From assembly GCA_015066175.1 (NCBI GenBank), contig SVOW01000003.1:147242-211241 (forward strand): 64,000 nucleotides of DNA. Reading direction: 5' to 3'. The notes below the pieces were generated by a model that ran no database searches, was not told where the DNA came from, and saw nothing but the letters and a program-made list of their open reading frames with translations. Shown in pieces: positions 15,247-25,052 of the stretch; the stretch's first letter is position 1, and the number at the start of each line of letters is the position of its first letter. The translations under genes and the position numbers were made by a program. Source of the DNA: Oscillospiraceae bacterium. GTDB taxonomy: Bacteria; Bacillota; Clostridia; Oscillospirales; Acutalibacteraceae.

Positions 15247-16510
15247 TTTTACCTTTTATTCTGTCCCAATATTCTTTTGCGGCTTGCTCGTTTTTATTTT
15301 CGCCTGGGACATAATATTGTTTGTTTTTAAGCACATCGGGAAGATACTGCTGTGAAACCCAACGGTTAGGATAATCGTGGGGGTATTTGTAAAACTGCCC
15401 TTTATTGTTGTTATCTTCGCCGTCAAAATGCTTATTCTGCAATGTTCTTGGTATAGGTCCTGAATTACCCTGACGCAAATCTTCAGCAGCAATATCATAG
15501 GCAATGTGTGCTGAATTTGATTTGGGGCTTGTTGCCACAAGTACAACAGCGTCTGCAAGGGGAATTCTCGCTTCAGGAAGACCTACCATCAAGGCAGAAT
15601 CAACTGCTGCTTTTACTATGGGGATTATCATAGGATATGCAAGCCCCACATCTTCGCAGGCGCAGACTAAAAGTCTTCTGCAGGCAGAGGGCATATCGCC
15701 CGCTTCAAGGAGCCTTGCAAGATAGTGAAGTGCAGCATCAGGGTCAGAGCCACGCATAGATTTCTGGAAAGCAGAAAGAATATCGTAATGCTCATCACCC
15801 TCGCGGTCATATTTCATGGCACTTTTCTGCGTAAGCTCTTTAACGCATTCGAGTGTGATTTTTCTTTTGCCGTCTGCAATTCTTGTTGAAAGAACGCTCA
15901 ATTCAACTGTGTTGACGGCTTTTCTTACATCGCCGCCACAGCCTGAAGAAATCCATTTAACCGCGTCTTCTTCAACGTCAAGCTCTTCCTTTAAATATTC
16001 TTCGTAAAGCTTATATGCACGCTTTACTGCAGCCTGAATATCATCCGCCTGAACAGATTTGAATTCAAACACTGTTGAACGGCTTAAAATTGCGTTATAA
16101 ACGTAGAAATAGGGGTTTTCTGTTGTTGAAGCAATCAGAGTTATTGAACCGTTTTCGATGTATTCAAGAAGCGATTGCTGCTGTTTTTTGTTAAAATACT
16201 GAATTTCGTCAAGATACAGCACAACTCCGTTAGGGCTCTGGAAAGTATCAAGGCTTGCAACGATTTCTTTGATATCAGAAATTGAAGCATTTGTGCCGTT
16301 TAATTTGCAGAAACGGCGGTTTGTATTTTTTGCGATAATTTCGGCAAGCGTGGTTTTACCTACACCTGACGGACCGTAAAAAATCAGATTGGGAATATTG
16401 CCGCTGTCGAGAATATTTCTCAGAGCCTTGCCTTTATCAAGCAGATGGTGCTGGCCTACCATATCTTCAATTTTCTGCGGTCTTATCATATCAGCAAGTG
16501 GGGAAGACAA
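15242..16510 (-). CDS. rarA: Replication-associated recombination protein A (AAA+ ATPase)
   Basis: RarA/MgsA is a clamp-loader-like AAA+ ATPase acting at stalled replication forks. The start P-L-A-D-M-I-R-P-Q-K-I-E-D-M-V-G-Q is the family signature. Walker A is G46-P-S-G-V-G-K-T53, Walker B L-Y-L-D-E-I-Q; the C-terminal tetramerisation region (R-G-S-D-P-D-A-A-L-H-Y-L-A-R-L) is present. The start is TTG at complement 16508-16510, 6 bases after GGAGGTG; the ATG five codons earlier overlaps that ribosome site. At 422 residues it has the usual length. It is the last gene of the gltX operon. Confidence 0.93.
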   Translation of the reverse strand: MSSPLADMIRPQKIEDMVGQHHLLDKGKALRNILDSGNIPNLIFYGPSGVGKTTLAEIIAKNTNRRFCKLNGTNASISDIKEIVASLDTFQSPNGVVLYLDEIQYFNKKQQQSLLEYIENGSITLIASTTENPYFYVYNAILSRSTVFEFKSVQADDIQAAVKRAYKLYEEYLKEELDVEEDAVKWISSGCGGDVRKAVNTVELSVLSTRIADGKRKITLECVKELTQKSAMKYDREGDEHYDILSAFQKSMRGSDPDAALHYLARLLEAGDMPSACRRLLVCACEDVGLAYPMIIPIVKAAVDSALMVGLPEARIPLADAVVLVATSPKSNSAHIAYDIAAEDLRQGNSGPIPRTLQNKHFDGEDNNNKGQFYKYPHDYPNRWVSQQYLPDVLKNKQYYVPGENKNEQAAKEYWDRIKGKK

Positions 16511-16531
16511 AGTAAGCACCTCCATTTACAA

Positions 16532-17566
16532 CTACATCAACGGCAGTGAAGCTACAATTTCCGTCAGATAGCTTATTGCAACTGAAACAAGTATGGGCAT
16601 TGCATAGCTTACGCCGCCTTTTGCATAAAGGTAAGTGTAATATGCGCCCTGATTGGGAGTAATTGTTCTTATTTTCTTAACGCTGTCTTTTATGAAATTA
16701 AGATAAAATTCGTTAGCTTTAAATCCTGCAAAAATGCTTAAAAGAAAGGATAAAACACCAATCACAACAATCATAACAGTTGAAAAAATATCGCTTTGCA
16801 TACATTGCTTTGCAAGGGCTATAATCTGATTTGCAGTTTCTGTGCTTATTGCACCTGAAGCAATTTCTTCTGCGTTTGCTACATAAAATTCCAGAAGTTT
16901 GCTGAAGCCTTTTTCCATAAAAGCGGAAGAAAAGATGCTTAATGCAAAATTTATGCCGATAAGAGCGAAGCCGGGTTTATACATTTTTCTGAAAAGGAAC
17001 CAGTATCCGCCAAAGAAAAACGCCCAGAAATTGAATTTCGGCTTTCTTTTGCTCACCTTTGCATCGAGGAAAGTTTTGATATAGCTTTCTTTGCTTTTCT
17101 GGATAAAGCAGATTGATTCTTTCACAGAAACAGTTTTTTCCTCGTCGATAAAATCTTCGTTATCAACAGGCAGACCGTTGATGAAAACGCTGCTTGCACG
17201 GGGAGGTTCAAATTGTTGCCTGATTTCGCTGTTGAGCACATTTGCACAGTTTGAGCAGATAAGTGCATTCTTTTTGTTTTTAGTGCCGCATTCAGGACAT
17301 TTGATGAAATCAGAATTGTTTTCCGCTTCATCTCCTTCAAGTTGTCCTTCCCAGGAAGTTTGTTTAGATGTTTCTGTGGGTTTTGCTGTTTCTTCAGTTT
17401 TCTGCCATATGAAGCCTTCGCTGTGCAAGTGTTCATTGGCACATTTTCCAAGCTCAATATAGCATTCTCTGTGATGTGGTGTTGCACATTGGGGGCAGAC
17501 CACAATATCGTCCTCTTCAGTAAAAACTCTGTCGCAGTGAGGACATTTAATATTTTCGTATCTCAT
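16532..17566 (-). CDS. RING-like zinc finger / zinc-ribbon / DUF2628 membrane protein
   Basis: A 344-residue protein. Residues 8-45 form a prokaryotic RING-like zinc finger (C-P-H-C, C-P-Q-C, H-H-R-E-C). A second ribbon, C-P-E-C and C-S-N-C, lies near residues 88-108. After a linker, the motif F-W-A-F-F-F-G-G-Y-W-F-L-F-R-K-M-Y (about residues 185-200) is typical of DUF2628, followed by three or four membrane helices. It is probably a membrane sensor or scaffold, with its zinc domains in the cytoplasm; function unknown. It is separated from neighbours by about 20 bases on each side within the operon. Confidence 0.8.
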   Translation of the reverse strand: MRYENIKCPHCDRVFTEEDDIVVCPQCATPHHRECYIELGKCANEHLHSEGFIWQKTEETAKPTETSKQTSWEGQLEGDEAENNSDFIKCPECGTKNKKNALICSNCANVLNSEIRQQFEPPRASSVFINGLPVDNEDFIDEEKTVSVKESICFIQKSKESYIKTFLDAKVSKRKPKFNFWAFFFGGYWFLFRKMYKPGFALIGINFALSIFSSAFMEKGFSKLLEFYVANAEEIASGAISTETANQIIALAKQCMQSDIFSTVMIVVIGVLSFLLSIFAGFKANEFYLNFIKDSVKKIRTITPNQGAYYTYLYAKGGVSYAMPILVSVAISYLTEIVASLPLM

Positions 17567-17587
17567 ACTTTTTACCTGAATATTTTG

Positions 17588-18238
17588 TTATTTTGACTTT
17601 ATGGGACGTTGCTTTTTCTTATCTTGTTTTTTCTCATCTGAAGTAAGGATGTAAGACAGACTCCACAAAATAAGGAATGCAAACATCATTATCATATAAA
17701 CCCATCCGCCTGAAAGGGTTATTGTGTCGATTTTTACAATCATACTAAGCCAGGAAATGTTGAAAAGACCTGCTACAGACACCTGACCTGAAACAATCGG
17801 TGCCACAAGCTTATCAAAGCTTGATTTGAGAAGAATCAGGGAAATAATGCCTGCTGCACCTAAAGCCATCTGTGTTTTCTTTGCGTTTGATACGATTGAC
17901 ACAATTGCTGCTGCAAGAGCAATAACAAGTGTAAGTGCAAAGAAAATAACAACGGGTTTCACAAGGGGAACAAAGATGTCAAGGTTAGGGTTAGGCTCTT
18001 CTCCGCCTGCGAAAATTGTTTTGATATCGATGCCGAAGTCTTTGAATAATGTTAAAATATCGTAAATGCTCACATCGTCTGCAGTAAGACCTTTATCGTT
18101 GGGTTGACCGCCGATAATGCCTGTAATAAGCTGCCATGGGGGAAGCTCATAAAGCCAATGAACTATCGGTGCGAAAAATGCAAGCACAATTACGCCGAGA
18201 GATGCAAGGGCACTTACTACTCTGTCGAGAATTTTCAT
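17588..18238 (-). CDS. Integral membrane protein of unknown function
   Basis: 216 residues. There is a hydrophobic segment near residues 8-30, a polar loop of about 60 residues, then three further membrane helices (about 95-118, 123-145 and 180-203) and a Lys-rich tail (K-K-Q-D-K-K-K-Q-R). I do not recognise the family. It lies between glnS and the RING-like membrane gene with short spacers, so the two membrane proteins may work together, but nothing in the sequence says how. Confidence 0.7.
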   Translation of the reverse strand: MKILDRVVSALASLGVIVLAFFAPIVHWLYELPPWQLITGIIGGQPNDKGLTADDVSIYDILTLFKDFGIDIKTIFAGGEEPNPNLDIFVPLVKPVVIFFALTLVIALAAAIVSIVSNAKKTQMALGAAGIISLILLKSSFDKLVAPIVSGQVSVAGLFNISWLSMIVKIDTITLSGGWVYMIMMFAFLILWSLSYILTSDEKKQDKKKQRPIKSK

Positions 18239-18260
18239 AAATATAACCTACCTTGAAAAT

Positions 18261-19943
18261 TTATTTTGCAGGTTTCCATGAGGAGTTAAGTCCTACAGTT
18301 CTGTTGATTACAATTTTGTCAGGAGTGCTGTCTTTATCTACACAGAAATAGCCCTGACGCATAAACTGGAAAGTATCGCCTTCCTTGATATCTTTAAGAC
18401 CGCCTTCAAGAACGCTGTCTGTAAGAACAACAAGGCTTTCGGGATTAAGATTATCTTTGAAGCTTCCCTTTGATTCGTCAGAGGGATTTTCTGCATTGAA
18501 AAGTCTGTCATAAAGGCGTACTTCTGCTTTGACGCAGTCATCAGCACTTACCCAATGAAGTGTACCTTTGACCTTTCTGCCGTCAGGAGATTCGCCGCCG
18601 CGGCTTTCGGGGTCATAAGTGCAGTGAAGACATGTAACATTGCCGTCTTCGTCTGTTTCATAGCTGTTGCAAGTGATGAAATAAGCACTCTTAAGACGAA
18701 CTTCGTTGCCGGGGAAGAGACGGAAATATTTCTTCACAGGCTCAATCATAAAGTCGTCCTGTTCAACATAAAGGTTTCTTGAGAAAGTAACCTGTCTTTT
18801 GCCGAGTTCAGGTTTATCAGGATTGTTTTCAACCTCGATGATTTCTGTCTGTCCTTCAGGATAGTTGTCGATAACAACTTTAAGAGGACGGAGCACTGCC
18901 ATTGCTCTGGGAGCATTCTGGTTGAGGTTGTCTCTTACGCAAGATTCAAGCAGACCGTAGTCAACAACGCTGTAAGCCTTTGAAACGCCGATTTTACTGC
19001 AGAAATCGCGGATTGCTTCTGCAGGATAACCACGTCTTCTCATACCGCTGAGAGTAGCCATACGGGGGTCATTCCAACCGCTTACAATGCCTTCGTTTAC
19101 AAGAGCAAGGCATTTTCTTTTACTTGTAAGTGAATAGTTAAGGTTAAGTCTTGCAAATTCAATCTGTCTGGGTGCTTCTTCAAGACCTAATTCTTTCAGG
19201 AACCAATCATAGAGAGGTCTGTGGTTTTCAAATTCAAGTGAGCAGAGTGAGTGTGTAACTTTTTCTGCTGCGTCTGAAAGGGGATGAGCAAAGTCGTACA
19301 TGGGATATACGCACCATTTGTCACCTGTCTGATGATGTGAAACGTGAGCAATTCTGTAAATAACAGGGTCACGCATATTGATGTTAGGAGAAGCCATGTC
19401 AATTTTTGCACGGAGAACTCTTGCACCATCGGGGAATTCGCCTGCTGTCATTCTCCTGAACAAATCAAGGTTTTCTTCAATTGAACGGTTTCTGTAGGGG
19501 CTTTCTTTGCCGGGCTCAGTAAGAGTGCCTCTGTATTCACGCATTTCATCTGCTGTAAGGTCGCAGACGAATGCTTTACCCATTTCGATAAGCTTTACTG
19601 CACATTCATAGATGAAATCAAAATAGCTTGATGCATAGAAGCAATCGTTCCATTTGAAACCGAGCCATTCGATATCTTCTTTGATAGCATCAACATATTC
19701 CATATCTTCCTTGCTGGGGTTTGTGTCATCAAGGCGGAGATTGCAGATGCCGTTATATTTTTTTGCAGTTGCAAAGTTTATGCAGATAGCTTTTGCGTGA
19801 CCGATATGGAGATATCCGTTGGGTTCAGGGGGGAAACGTGTCTGCACGCGTGAATAAACGCCGTCTTCAAGGTCTTTATCGATAAAATCATGGATAAAGT
19901 TTGAAGGGGCAACTGATTTGTTTTCTTCAATAATTTCTGCCAT
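18261..19943 (-). CDS. glnS: Glutaminyl-tRNA synthetase
   Basis: Charges tRNA-Gln directly with glutamine. Class I synthetase with [12 protein letters not shown] near residue 40 (HIGH motif) and S-K-R-K (KMSKS equivalent, in L-T-S-K-R-K-C). The two C-terminal anticodon-binding beta barrels are present, giving about 560 residues, a normal length. The start is ATG at complement 19941-19943, about 10 bases from AAAGGA; a TTG three codons upstream is too close. GlnRS is patchy in Firmicutes and is thought to have spread by transfer; it is second in an operon behind gltX. Confidence 0.95.
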   Translation of the reverse strand: MAEIIEENKSVAPSNFIHDFIDKDLEDGVYSRVQTRFPPEPNGYLHIGHAKAICINFATAKKYNGICNLRLDDTNPSKEDMEYVDAIKEDIEWLGFKWNDCFYASSYFDFIYECAVKLIEMGKAFVCDLTADEMREYRGTLTEPGKESPYRNRSIEENLDLFRRMTAGEFPDGARVLRAKIDMASPNINMRDPVIYRIAHVSHHQTGDKWCVYPMYDFAHPLSDAAEKVTHSLCSLEFENHRPLYDWFLKELGLEEAPRQIEFARLNLNYSLTSKRKCLALVNEGIVSGWNDPRMATLSGMRRRGYPAEAIRDFCSKIGVSKAYSVVDYGLLESCVRDNLNQNAPRAMAVLRPLKVVIDNYPEGQTEIIEVENNPDKPELGKRQVTFSRNLYVEQDDFMIEPVKKYFRLFPGNEVRLKSAYFITCNSYETDEDGNVTCLHCTYDPESRGGESPDGRKVKGTLHWVSADDCVKAEVRLYDRLFNAENPSDESKGSFKDNLNPESLVVLTDSVLEGGLKDIKEGDTFQFMRQGYFCVDKDSTPDKIVINRTVGLNSSWKPAK

Positions 19944-19961
19944 TTTATTCAAGTCCTTTCA

Positions 19962-21617
19962 TTACAGGCTGTTGATACAGTTATCTATTCTTTCCATTAC
20001 TCTTTCTTCACCTAAAAGCTGCATAATTGAGTAAAGGTCAGGTGTGTTTTTCCTTGATGTCATTGCAATTCTGATTACAGTTGAAACATCGCCTACGTGG
20101 CCTTTGAAAGCTTCGGGATTTTTCTTATACTCTTTAACATTGGGAGTAAAGCCTAAGCCCTCGCACATATCTTTGATTCTTGCAAACCACATATCTTTAT
20201 CGTCTGATTGATTATATGCGTTTTTGTAAGTTTCAAGGATATTTTTTGCATCTTCTTTTGAAATATTTTCAGGCATTGTGTAGTCAGGAGTATAAATTTC
20301 ATCGTAGAAATAGCTTACATAATCCTTGACTTCATCAAAGCAGGTGATGTCTTTTCTCGGTTTGGGAGTTTCTCTGTCGATATTAAGTATTGCAGTGCCG
20401 TAAGCAGCATCTTTTGTGAATATCTCGAAAAATTCCTTATCGTATTTTTCAGCCCATTCTGCAGCGTAAGCGTAAACTTTTTCTGCTTTCATGAGAGAAA
20501 TGATATTCTTTGAAACGTCGTTGAGCTTCACCATATCAAACAGTGCACCTGAAACGCTCATCTTTTTAAGGTTGAAGGGGAATGCTGAAATATCAGCGTC
20601 TTTGTTTGTTTTTCTCCAGTCCTCAAAGTTTGAGTTTGCGAGAGTCATAATATATTCATTTACGCTTTCTTTCGGATAACCCTTTTCCTGATAGAATGTA
20701 ACTGCTGCTTCAGGGTCTTTACGTTTTGAAAGCTTTCTCTTGCCGCCGTTTTCTTCTTTCATAATAGGTGCTACATGAGCGTATTTGGGCACTTTATAGC
20801 CACAAACTTTGAAAAGCTGAATGTGCAGGGGGACAGATGAAATCCATTCATCGCCTCTGATAACATGAGTAGTTCTCATAAAATGGTCATCTACTGCATG
20901 AGCAAAGTGGTATGTGGGAATGCCGTCAGTTTTGAGAAGCACAACATCCTGAATGTTTTCAGGCATTTCAATTTTGCCCTTGATCATATCGTCAAAAGTT
21001 ATTCTTTTATCTTCACTGCCGGGAGAACGAAGGCGGAGAGTATAAGTTCTGCCTTCTTCGATAAGTGCTTTCTGTTGTTCAAAAGTCAGGTCGCGGCATT
21101 TTGCCCATTTGCCGTAATAACCTTTATTGTCACATTTTTCTGATTCCTGTTTTTCACGAAGGTCATTGAGTTCATCTTCTGTGCAGAAGCAGGGGTAAGC
21201 CATGCCTTGCTCAACAAGATATTTTGCAACTGTGTGATAAATTTCTTTTCTGTGGCTCTGGTAGTAAGGGCCGTAATCGCCCTTTTCAACGCCTTCGTCA
21301 ACAACGCCTTCGTCTGCAATTACATCGAAAGCCTTGAGGCCGCCGAGCATAACTTCGATTGCACCTTCAATTTTTCTTTTCTGGTCAGTATCTTCAACTC
21401 TTACATAGAAAATACCGTCAGTTGTTTTAGCTGTTTTATATGCAATTGTTCCTGTAAACAGATTGCCGAAATGGAGAAATCCTGTGGGGCTGGGGGCAAG
21501 TCTTGTAACCCTTACGCCTTCTTTAAGGTTTCTCTGAGGGAATCTTTTTTCCAAATCTTCCGGTGTTTGTGTCACATCTCCGAAAAGGAGTTCTGCAAGT
21601 TTGATGTTATCAGTCAA
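19962..21617 (-). CDS. gltX: Glutamyl-tRNA synthetase
   Basis: Charges tRNA-Glu. R-L-A-P-S-P-T-G-F-L-H-F-G-N (HIGH region, with H-F-G-N) is near residue 45, and K-L-S-K-R-K-D (KMSKS) near 300. The 551 residues correspond to the longer form seen in many Clostridia; the C-terminal helical anticodon domain is present. It begins at TTG (complement 21615-21617), 7 bases after GGAGAG, and heads a five-gene operon (gltX, glnS, two membrane genes, rarA). A standard promoter is visible at 21662-21690. Confidence 0.95.
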   Translation of the reverse strand: MTDNIKLAELLFGDVTQTPEDLEKRFPQRNLKEGVRVTRLAPSPTGFLHFGNLFTGTIAYKTAKTTDGIFYVRVEDTDQKRKIEGAIEVMLGGLKAFDVIADEGVVDEGVEKGDYGPYYQSHRKEIYHTVAKYLVEQGMAYPCFCTEDELNDLREKQESEKCDNKGYYGKWAKCRDLTFEQQKALIEEGRTYTLRLRSPGSEDKRITFDDMIKGKIEMPENIQDVVLLKTDGIPTYHFAHAVDDHFMRTTHVIRGDEWISSVPLHIQLFKVCGYKVPKYAHVAPIMKEENGGKRKLSKRKDPEAAVTFYQEKGYPKESVNEYIMTLANSNFEDWRKTNKDADISAFPFNLKKMSVSGALFDMVKLNDVSKNIISLMKAEKVYAYAAEWAEKYDKEFFEIFTKDAAYGTAILNIDRETPKPRKDITCFDEVKDYVSYFYDEIYTPDYTMPENISKEDAKNILETYKNAYNQSDDKDMWFARIKDMCEGLGFTPNVKEYKKNPEAFKGHVGDVSTVIRIAMTSRKNTPDLYSIMQLLGEERVMERIDNCINSL

Positions 21618-21661
21618 AGGTAATCTCTCCCATTATAATGATGCTATTATAGTTACTATAC

Positions 21662-21690
21662 ATTATCGCAGAAAACTGCAATTTTTTCAA
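21662..21690 (-). promoter_or_regulatory. Promoter of the gltX-glnS operon
   Basis: On the minus strand TTGAAA (21685-21690), 17 bases, GATAAT (21662-21667), 45 bases before the gltX start. I see no T-box leader; the 5' leader is too short. Confidence 0.75.
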
Positions 21691-21897
21691 GAGTAAAACA
21701 TCAAGTTTTTTGCAAATATATGGGTATTTTTTTGTGGTATATATATAAAGATGAAAACAGACGCCCACAGGACGACTGTGATAACGGATAATATAAAGTG
21801 CAGAATGCAAAATGCAAAGTGTAAAATTTCGGGTCTGCGATGCTGATTTATAATGATATCAACGGTATCCCCTGCGATACAACCGCAAATGTATTGA

Positions 21898-22012
21898 TAA
21901 ATTATAATTTTCAACGAAAAATCCCCTCTGTCATTTCCATACGAAAATGACATCTCCCCTTACGTTTTTAAGGGGAGACTGTAGCCGTAATATGCATATA
22001 AATTATAATTTA
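21898..22012 (+). repeat. Repeat module 1, copy B
   Basis: A 115-base match to 10141-10254: same flanks (TAAATTATAATTTTCAACG at the left, ATGCATATAAATTATAATTTA at the right minus one base) but inner hairpin TGTCATTT / AAATGACA instead, and stem CTCCCCTTA-TAAGGGGAG. The stretch 21700-21897 before it holds only AT-rich and degenerate sequence. Confidence 0.8.
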
Positions 22013-22033
22013 CCGCGGTATTAAAATCAGCAT

Positions 22034-22111
22034 CGTAGGGGCGGATGCCCACATCCGCCCGAATAAATTCACATAAAATCTGACGGGTCGATGTAGGCAT
22101 CGACCCCTACG
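22034..22111 (+). repeat. Repeat module 2, copy B
   Basis: 78 bases from CGTAGGGGCGGATGCCC to GCATCGACCCCTACG, nearly identical to 27061-27138 and to the reverse complement of 10413-10490. The flanking tail (GGAATAATATTAAAATATAC and on to AATTATAATTTA) is also shared by all three. Confidence 0.9.
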
Positions 22112-22162
22112 GAATAATATTAAAATATACAGATGAATTATAATTTATAGTGCAATTAATTT

Positions 22163-22228
22163 GAAAAACCAACTATGGGCAATGCACTGACAAATTATTA
22201 TAAATCTTACAGCAGTGATAGTTGAAAA
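22163..22228 (+). repeat. Repeat module 6, copy B (shortened)
   Basis: Starts GAAAAACCAACTATGGGCA and ends GTGATAGTTGAAAA. It is related to the 75-base copies at 27309-27383 and, inverted, 29416-29490, but shorter at its right end. Confidence 0.7.
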
Positions 22229-22268
22229 CTCCCCTTGAAAATACAAGGGGAGTTGTTGTTTTTTTTGA
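22229..22268. terminator. Terminator of the trmL operon (repeat-type stem)
   Basis: Perfect 9-bp stem CTCCCCTTG / CAAGGGGAG (22229-22252) with a 6-base loop. A run of T follows on the plus strand and four T on the minus strand, where it ends the serine hydrolase gene. The same stem occurs inside module 1 and at 29372. Confidence 0.75.
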
Positions 22269-22270
22269 TT

Positions 22271-23866
22271 TTATTTTTTATCTGTAAGTCTTCCGCTGAA
22301 ACGAGGGGGAACAAAAATCAGGTTGCCTACTGAGTTGGCAAGTTTTGCAACTGTGTCAAGCACTACGTTTGTCCTGAAACCTTCAAAGCGGTACTTATTG
22401 TCGAGCATTTTGTAGAGATTGGGCCACAATGAGCTTCTGACATTTATTTTGTTTTTGCCGAACCTGACAACCCATGTTCTGACTTCGGGAATTTCTATAA
22501 AAAACATCTGCACTTTAAGGGTTGAATCAGGCTGCCATGCACCGTAAGCAAGTATATGCACAGGCATATCTCCGAACATAACCTTGCTCATACGTCTTGT
22601 GCCGTCAAAATTTATGCAGATTTTGTTTTCGCCTGCATTTTTTTCTTCCCAGAAAAGTTCGCCGTATTTTTCGTTGAAAGCAAACTTTATGTTGTTTAAA
22701 TATGAGGGCTTTGATGCAAGCATAAACACTGCAGAAATAGGCAGCATTGTGTTGTTTTTATTGGGGAAAGTTCTGTATGTATTGCCTGAAACTGCTTTTT
22801 CTATTTCAAAGTTACGAGGGGCAACGGGCAGAATGTTATATGAAAAGCTGTTGATGGTTTCCCTGAGCTTTTCCGTAACTTCTTCTGACGGGGGAGTGAG
22901 GTTATCTTTGAATGCACCGGGAAAATGCTTATCCACAAGGTCATATACCGTTTTGTGTGTGATATCACCGCAGGTGATAACGAAGAAAGCATTTTCTCTG
23001 GGATAAAGGAATGCAAACTGTGAATAAAATCCTTCAAGGCGGTAATATCCGTCTTCTCTGCCACACCATACGTTATATCCGTAACCAAGATTCTGCGAAT
23101 CAAGGCCGTACATATCGTGTCTGTGGGGAGTTGTCATTTCTTTTACCCATTCAGCGGGAATAACCTGAATGCCGTTGAATTCACCGTTCTGCAGAAGGCA
23201 CTGGGAAAGCTTTGCCATATCTTCGATTGTAAGATACAAGCCCCATCCGCCGCCATCAAAACCAAGCTTGTCTTTTTCCCAGAAGGTGAAATCAATTCCG
23301 AGTGGTTCAAAAAGGCGTGGGCGAAGATATTCTGAAATTGTCTGCCCTGAAACTTTGGCGAGCATTCTGCCTAAAACATAGGTGTTTTCGCTGATATATT
23401 TAAATCTTTTATCAGGCTTTGCAGCACGATGCGATTTGAAAAAGTTTTCCAGCCATTCGCCTTTTTCTTTGTTTTCTATAACGCTGGGAAAAATCCCCGC
23501 AGTCATTGTAAGAAGGTGTCTGACAGTGATATCCTTGACTTTTCTGAGCGTTTTTTCGCTGTAAGTATCGCCGAAAAGCTGGCCGAGTGTTGTGTCAAGG
23601 CGAAGAAGACCTTCGTGCACGGCAAAGCCTATTGCAATTGCAGTAACAGGCTTTGACATGGAAAACATTGTGTGGGGCATATGCTGAGGATATGGGTATT
23701 TTGTGCATTCAGCAACAATTTTTCCGTGGCGACCTATCATAATGTTTTTGAAGCCGTATCCGCTTTCTTTCAGGTCATCAAAGAAATTCTGCAATACCGC
23801 AGAGTCAACGCCCACTTCTTCAGGGAAAGATGCTCTTTGGAGTCTGGACTGCTGTGATGCCAACAT
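22271..23866 (-). CDS. Serine hydrolase, paralogue of the 2426-4036 protein
   Basis: 531 residues with the same layout as the protein at 2426-4036: both share R-x-S/A-F-P-E-E-V-G-V near residue 12 and the nucleophile motif at the same position (S69-M-S-K72 here). The second motif region again reads Y-I-S-E-N, and G-G-G-W-G-L-Y follows. There is no signal peptide. The C-terminal domain after about residue 330 is diverged but has comparable length. AAAGGAGG precedes the ATG. It is the last gene of the trmL operon, next to cell-envelope type genes, so a peptide or ester substrate is plausible but unproven. Confidence 0.85.
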   Translation of the reverse strand: MLASQQSRLQRASFPEEVGVDSAVLQNFFDDLKESGYGFKNIMIGRHGKIVAECTKYPYPQHMPHTMFSMSKPVTAIAIGFAVHEGLLRLDTTLGQLFGDTYSEKTLRKVKDITVRHLLTMTAGIFPSVIENKEKGEWLENFFKSHRAAKPDKRFKYISENTYVLGRMLAKVSGQTISEYLRPRLFEPLGIDFTFWEKDKLGFDGGGWGLYLTIEDMAKLSQCLLQNGEFNGIQVIPAEWVKEMTTPHRHDMYGLDSQNLGYGYNVWCGREDGYYRLEGFYSQFAFLYPRENAFFVITCGDITHKTVYDLVDKHFPGAFKDNLTPPSEEVTEKLRETINSFSYNILPVAPRNFEIEKAVSGNTYRTFPNKNNTMLPISAVFMLASKPSYLNNIKFAFNEKYGELFWEEKNAGENKICINFDGTRRMSKVMFGDMPVHILAYGAWQPDSTLKVQMFFIEIPEVRTWVVRFGKNKINVRSSLWPNLYKMLDNKYRFEGFRTNVVLDTVAKLANSVGNLIFVPPRFSGRLTDKK

Positions 23867-23888
23867 ACTTAAACCTCCTTTATTTCTG

Positions 23889-25049
23889 TTATATAAAGTC
23901 TGAAATGATTACAATCAGGTGAGTATCGTCTATCGCATAGGAAATATCCTGCTGTGAAATCTGCTTGTTTGCAATGGAATTTGCCGAGAAAAGTATGGTG
24001 TAAACGCTGTTTAATTCAAAAAGGTTTTCAATCATGTCATTGAGAGCCTTTCCGTCTGTTACCTTGAATGACAAGGTGGAATTTTCAAGCATTAACTGAC
24101 GTGCAAATTCAGATGTGATGGCGTTTCGCGTATCATCGTTGTATTCTGAAAAAATCAGCGAATTTCTGACATAATAATTTTCTTCAGTTGCTGTGCATAC
24201 ACCAAAAAAACGCTTGTCAACAGTGTGAGTTTTGGAAATTTCCTCATCGTTTACATTGAAATAAGCATATCTGTTTTCAACATCGGAATCAACAGGGTCA
24301 TTCCACGTGGAATCAACGTGGTAGAAAGCGGAATTTATCTGCACAATATTCCATGCATGACCGTCATTCTGTCCGTTGTCTGCTTCAGTTGTGCCGAAAG
24401 CAATGTAGTTTTCAATGCCTGTTTCGTCAAAAAGGTATTTCATGGCTTTTGCATAGCCTTCGCAGGATGCATAGCCGTCTACAAGACAGCCGTAGCTTGA
24501 AGAATATGAGCCGCCTACTTTGTCGACATACTGACAATTGTCTATGATGTAATCGTGTACATACAATTCCTTGTCGTAGTCATCAGTAAGGTGGGCTGTG
24601 TTTTCCAGAATCTCATCCTTGACATCTTCTAATTCTTCCATTTTCCGGTTATACACTTTGGGGCTCATTGCGTATTCAGGCACGAAATAGTTTGTGCCGA
24701 AAGATGATGATTCAAAAACGCAGTTATCTCCAAGGAAGAAGAAGTTCGGATTATCATAGTGAAGGGCGTCAAAAACGTTTGAAAGTTCTTTTTCATCAAG
24801 GCTCGGAACGTGAATTTTTTCAGGGAAATTCACAATTTCGGCCATAATCAGTTCATATGCAATTTTTTCGTCATCATTGAGGCTTTCATAGTAAAACCCA
24901 TCGTAATTGCCCTGCGGTTTTTCAGGAAAATCTGAAAAAGCCTGAAACTTGTCGGCACCGTTAAAGGCGAAAACCCATATGAGAATGCCAGCACCTACGC
25001 CGAAAATCAGAATTGCAAATGAAAATAGGATTTTTTTAGCTGTTTTCAT
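23889..25049 (-). CDS. Transglutaminase-like domain protein, membrane anchored
   Basis: 386 residues. An N-terminal hydrophobic segment (about residues 8-30) works as a signal anchor. The catalytic triad of transglutaminase/protease-fold enzymes is intact: C196 in Y-A-S-C-E-G-Y, H231 in D-G-H-A-W-N and D246 in V-D-S-T-W-N-D. It is therefore probably an extracellular cysteine peptidase or amidase-type enzyme of the cell surface. The ATG follows the stop of the LCP-like gene by 3 bases and its ribosome site is poor (GAGGAG 15 bases away), suggesting translational coupling. Confidence 0.85.
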   Translation of the reverse strand: MKTAKKILFSFAILIFGVGAGILIWVFAFNGADKFQAFSDFPEKPQGNYDGFYYESLNDDEKIAYELIMAEIVNFPEKIHVPSLDEKELSNVFDALHYDNPNFFFLGDNCVFESSSFGTNYFVPEYAMSPKVYNRKMEELEDVKDEILENTAHLTDDYDKELYVHDYIIDNCQYVDKVGGSYSSSYGCLVDGYASCEGYAKAMKYLFDETGIENYIAFGTTEADNGQNDGHAWNIVQINSAFYHVDSTWNDPVDSDVENRYAYFNVNDEEISKTHTVDKRFFGVCTATEENYYVRNSLIFSEYNDDTRNAITSEFARQLMLENSTLSFKVTDGKALNDMIENLFELNSVYTILFSANSIANKQISQQDISYAIDDTHLIVIISDFI

Positions 25050-25052
25050 GAT

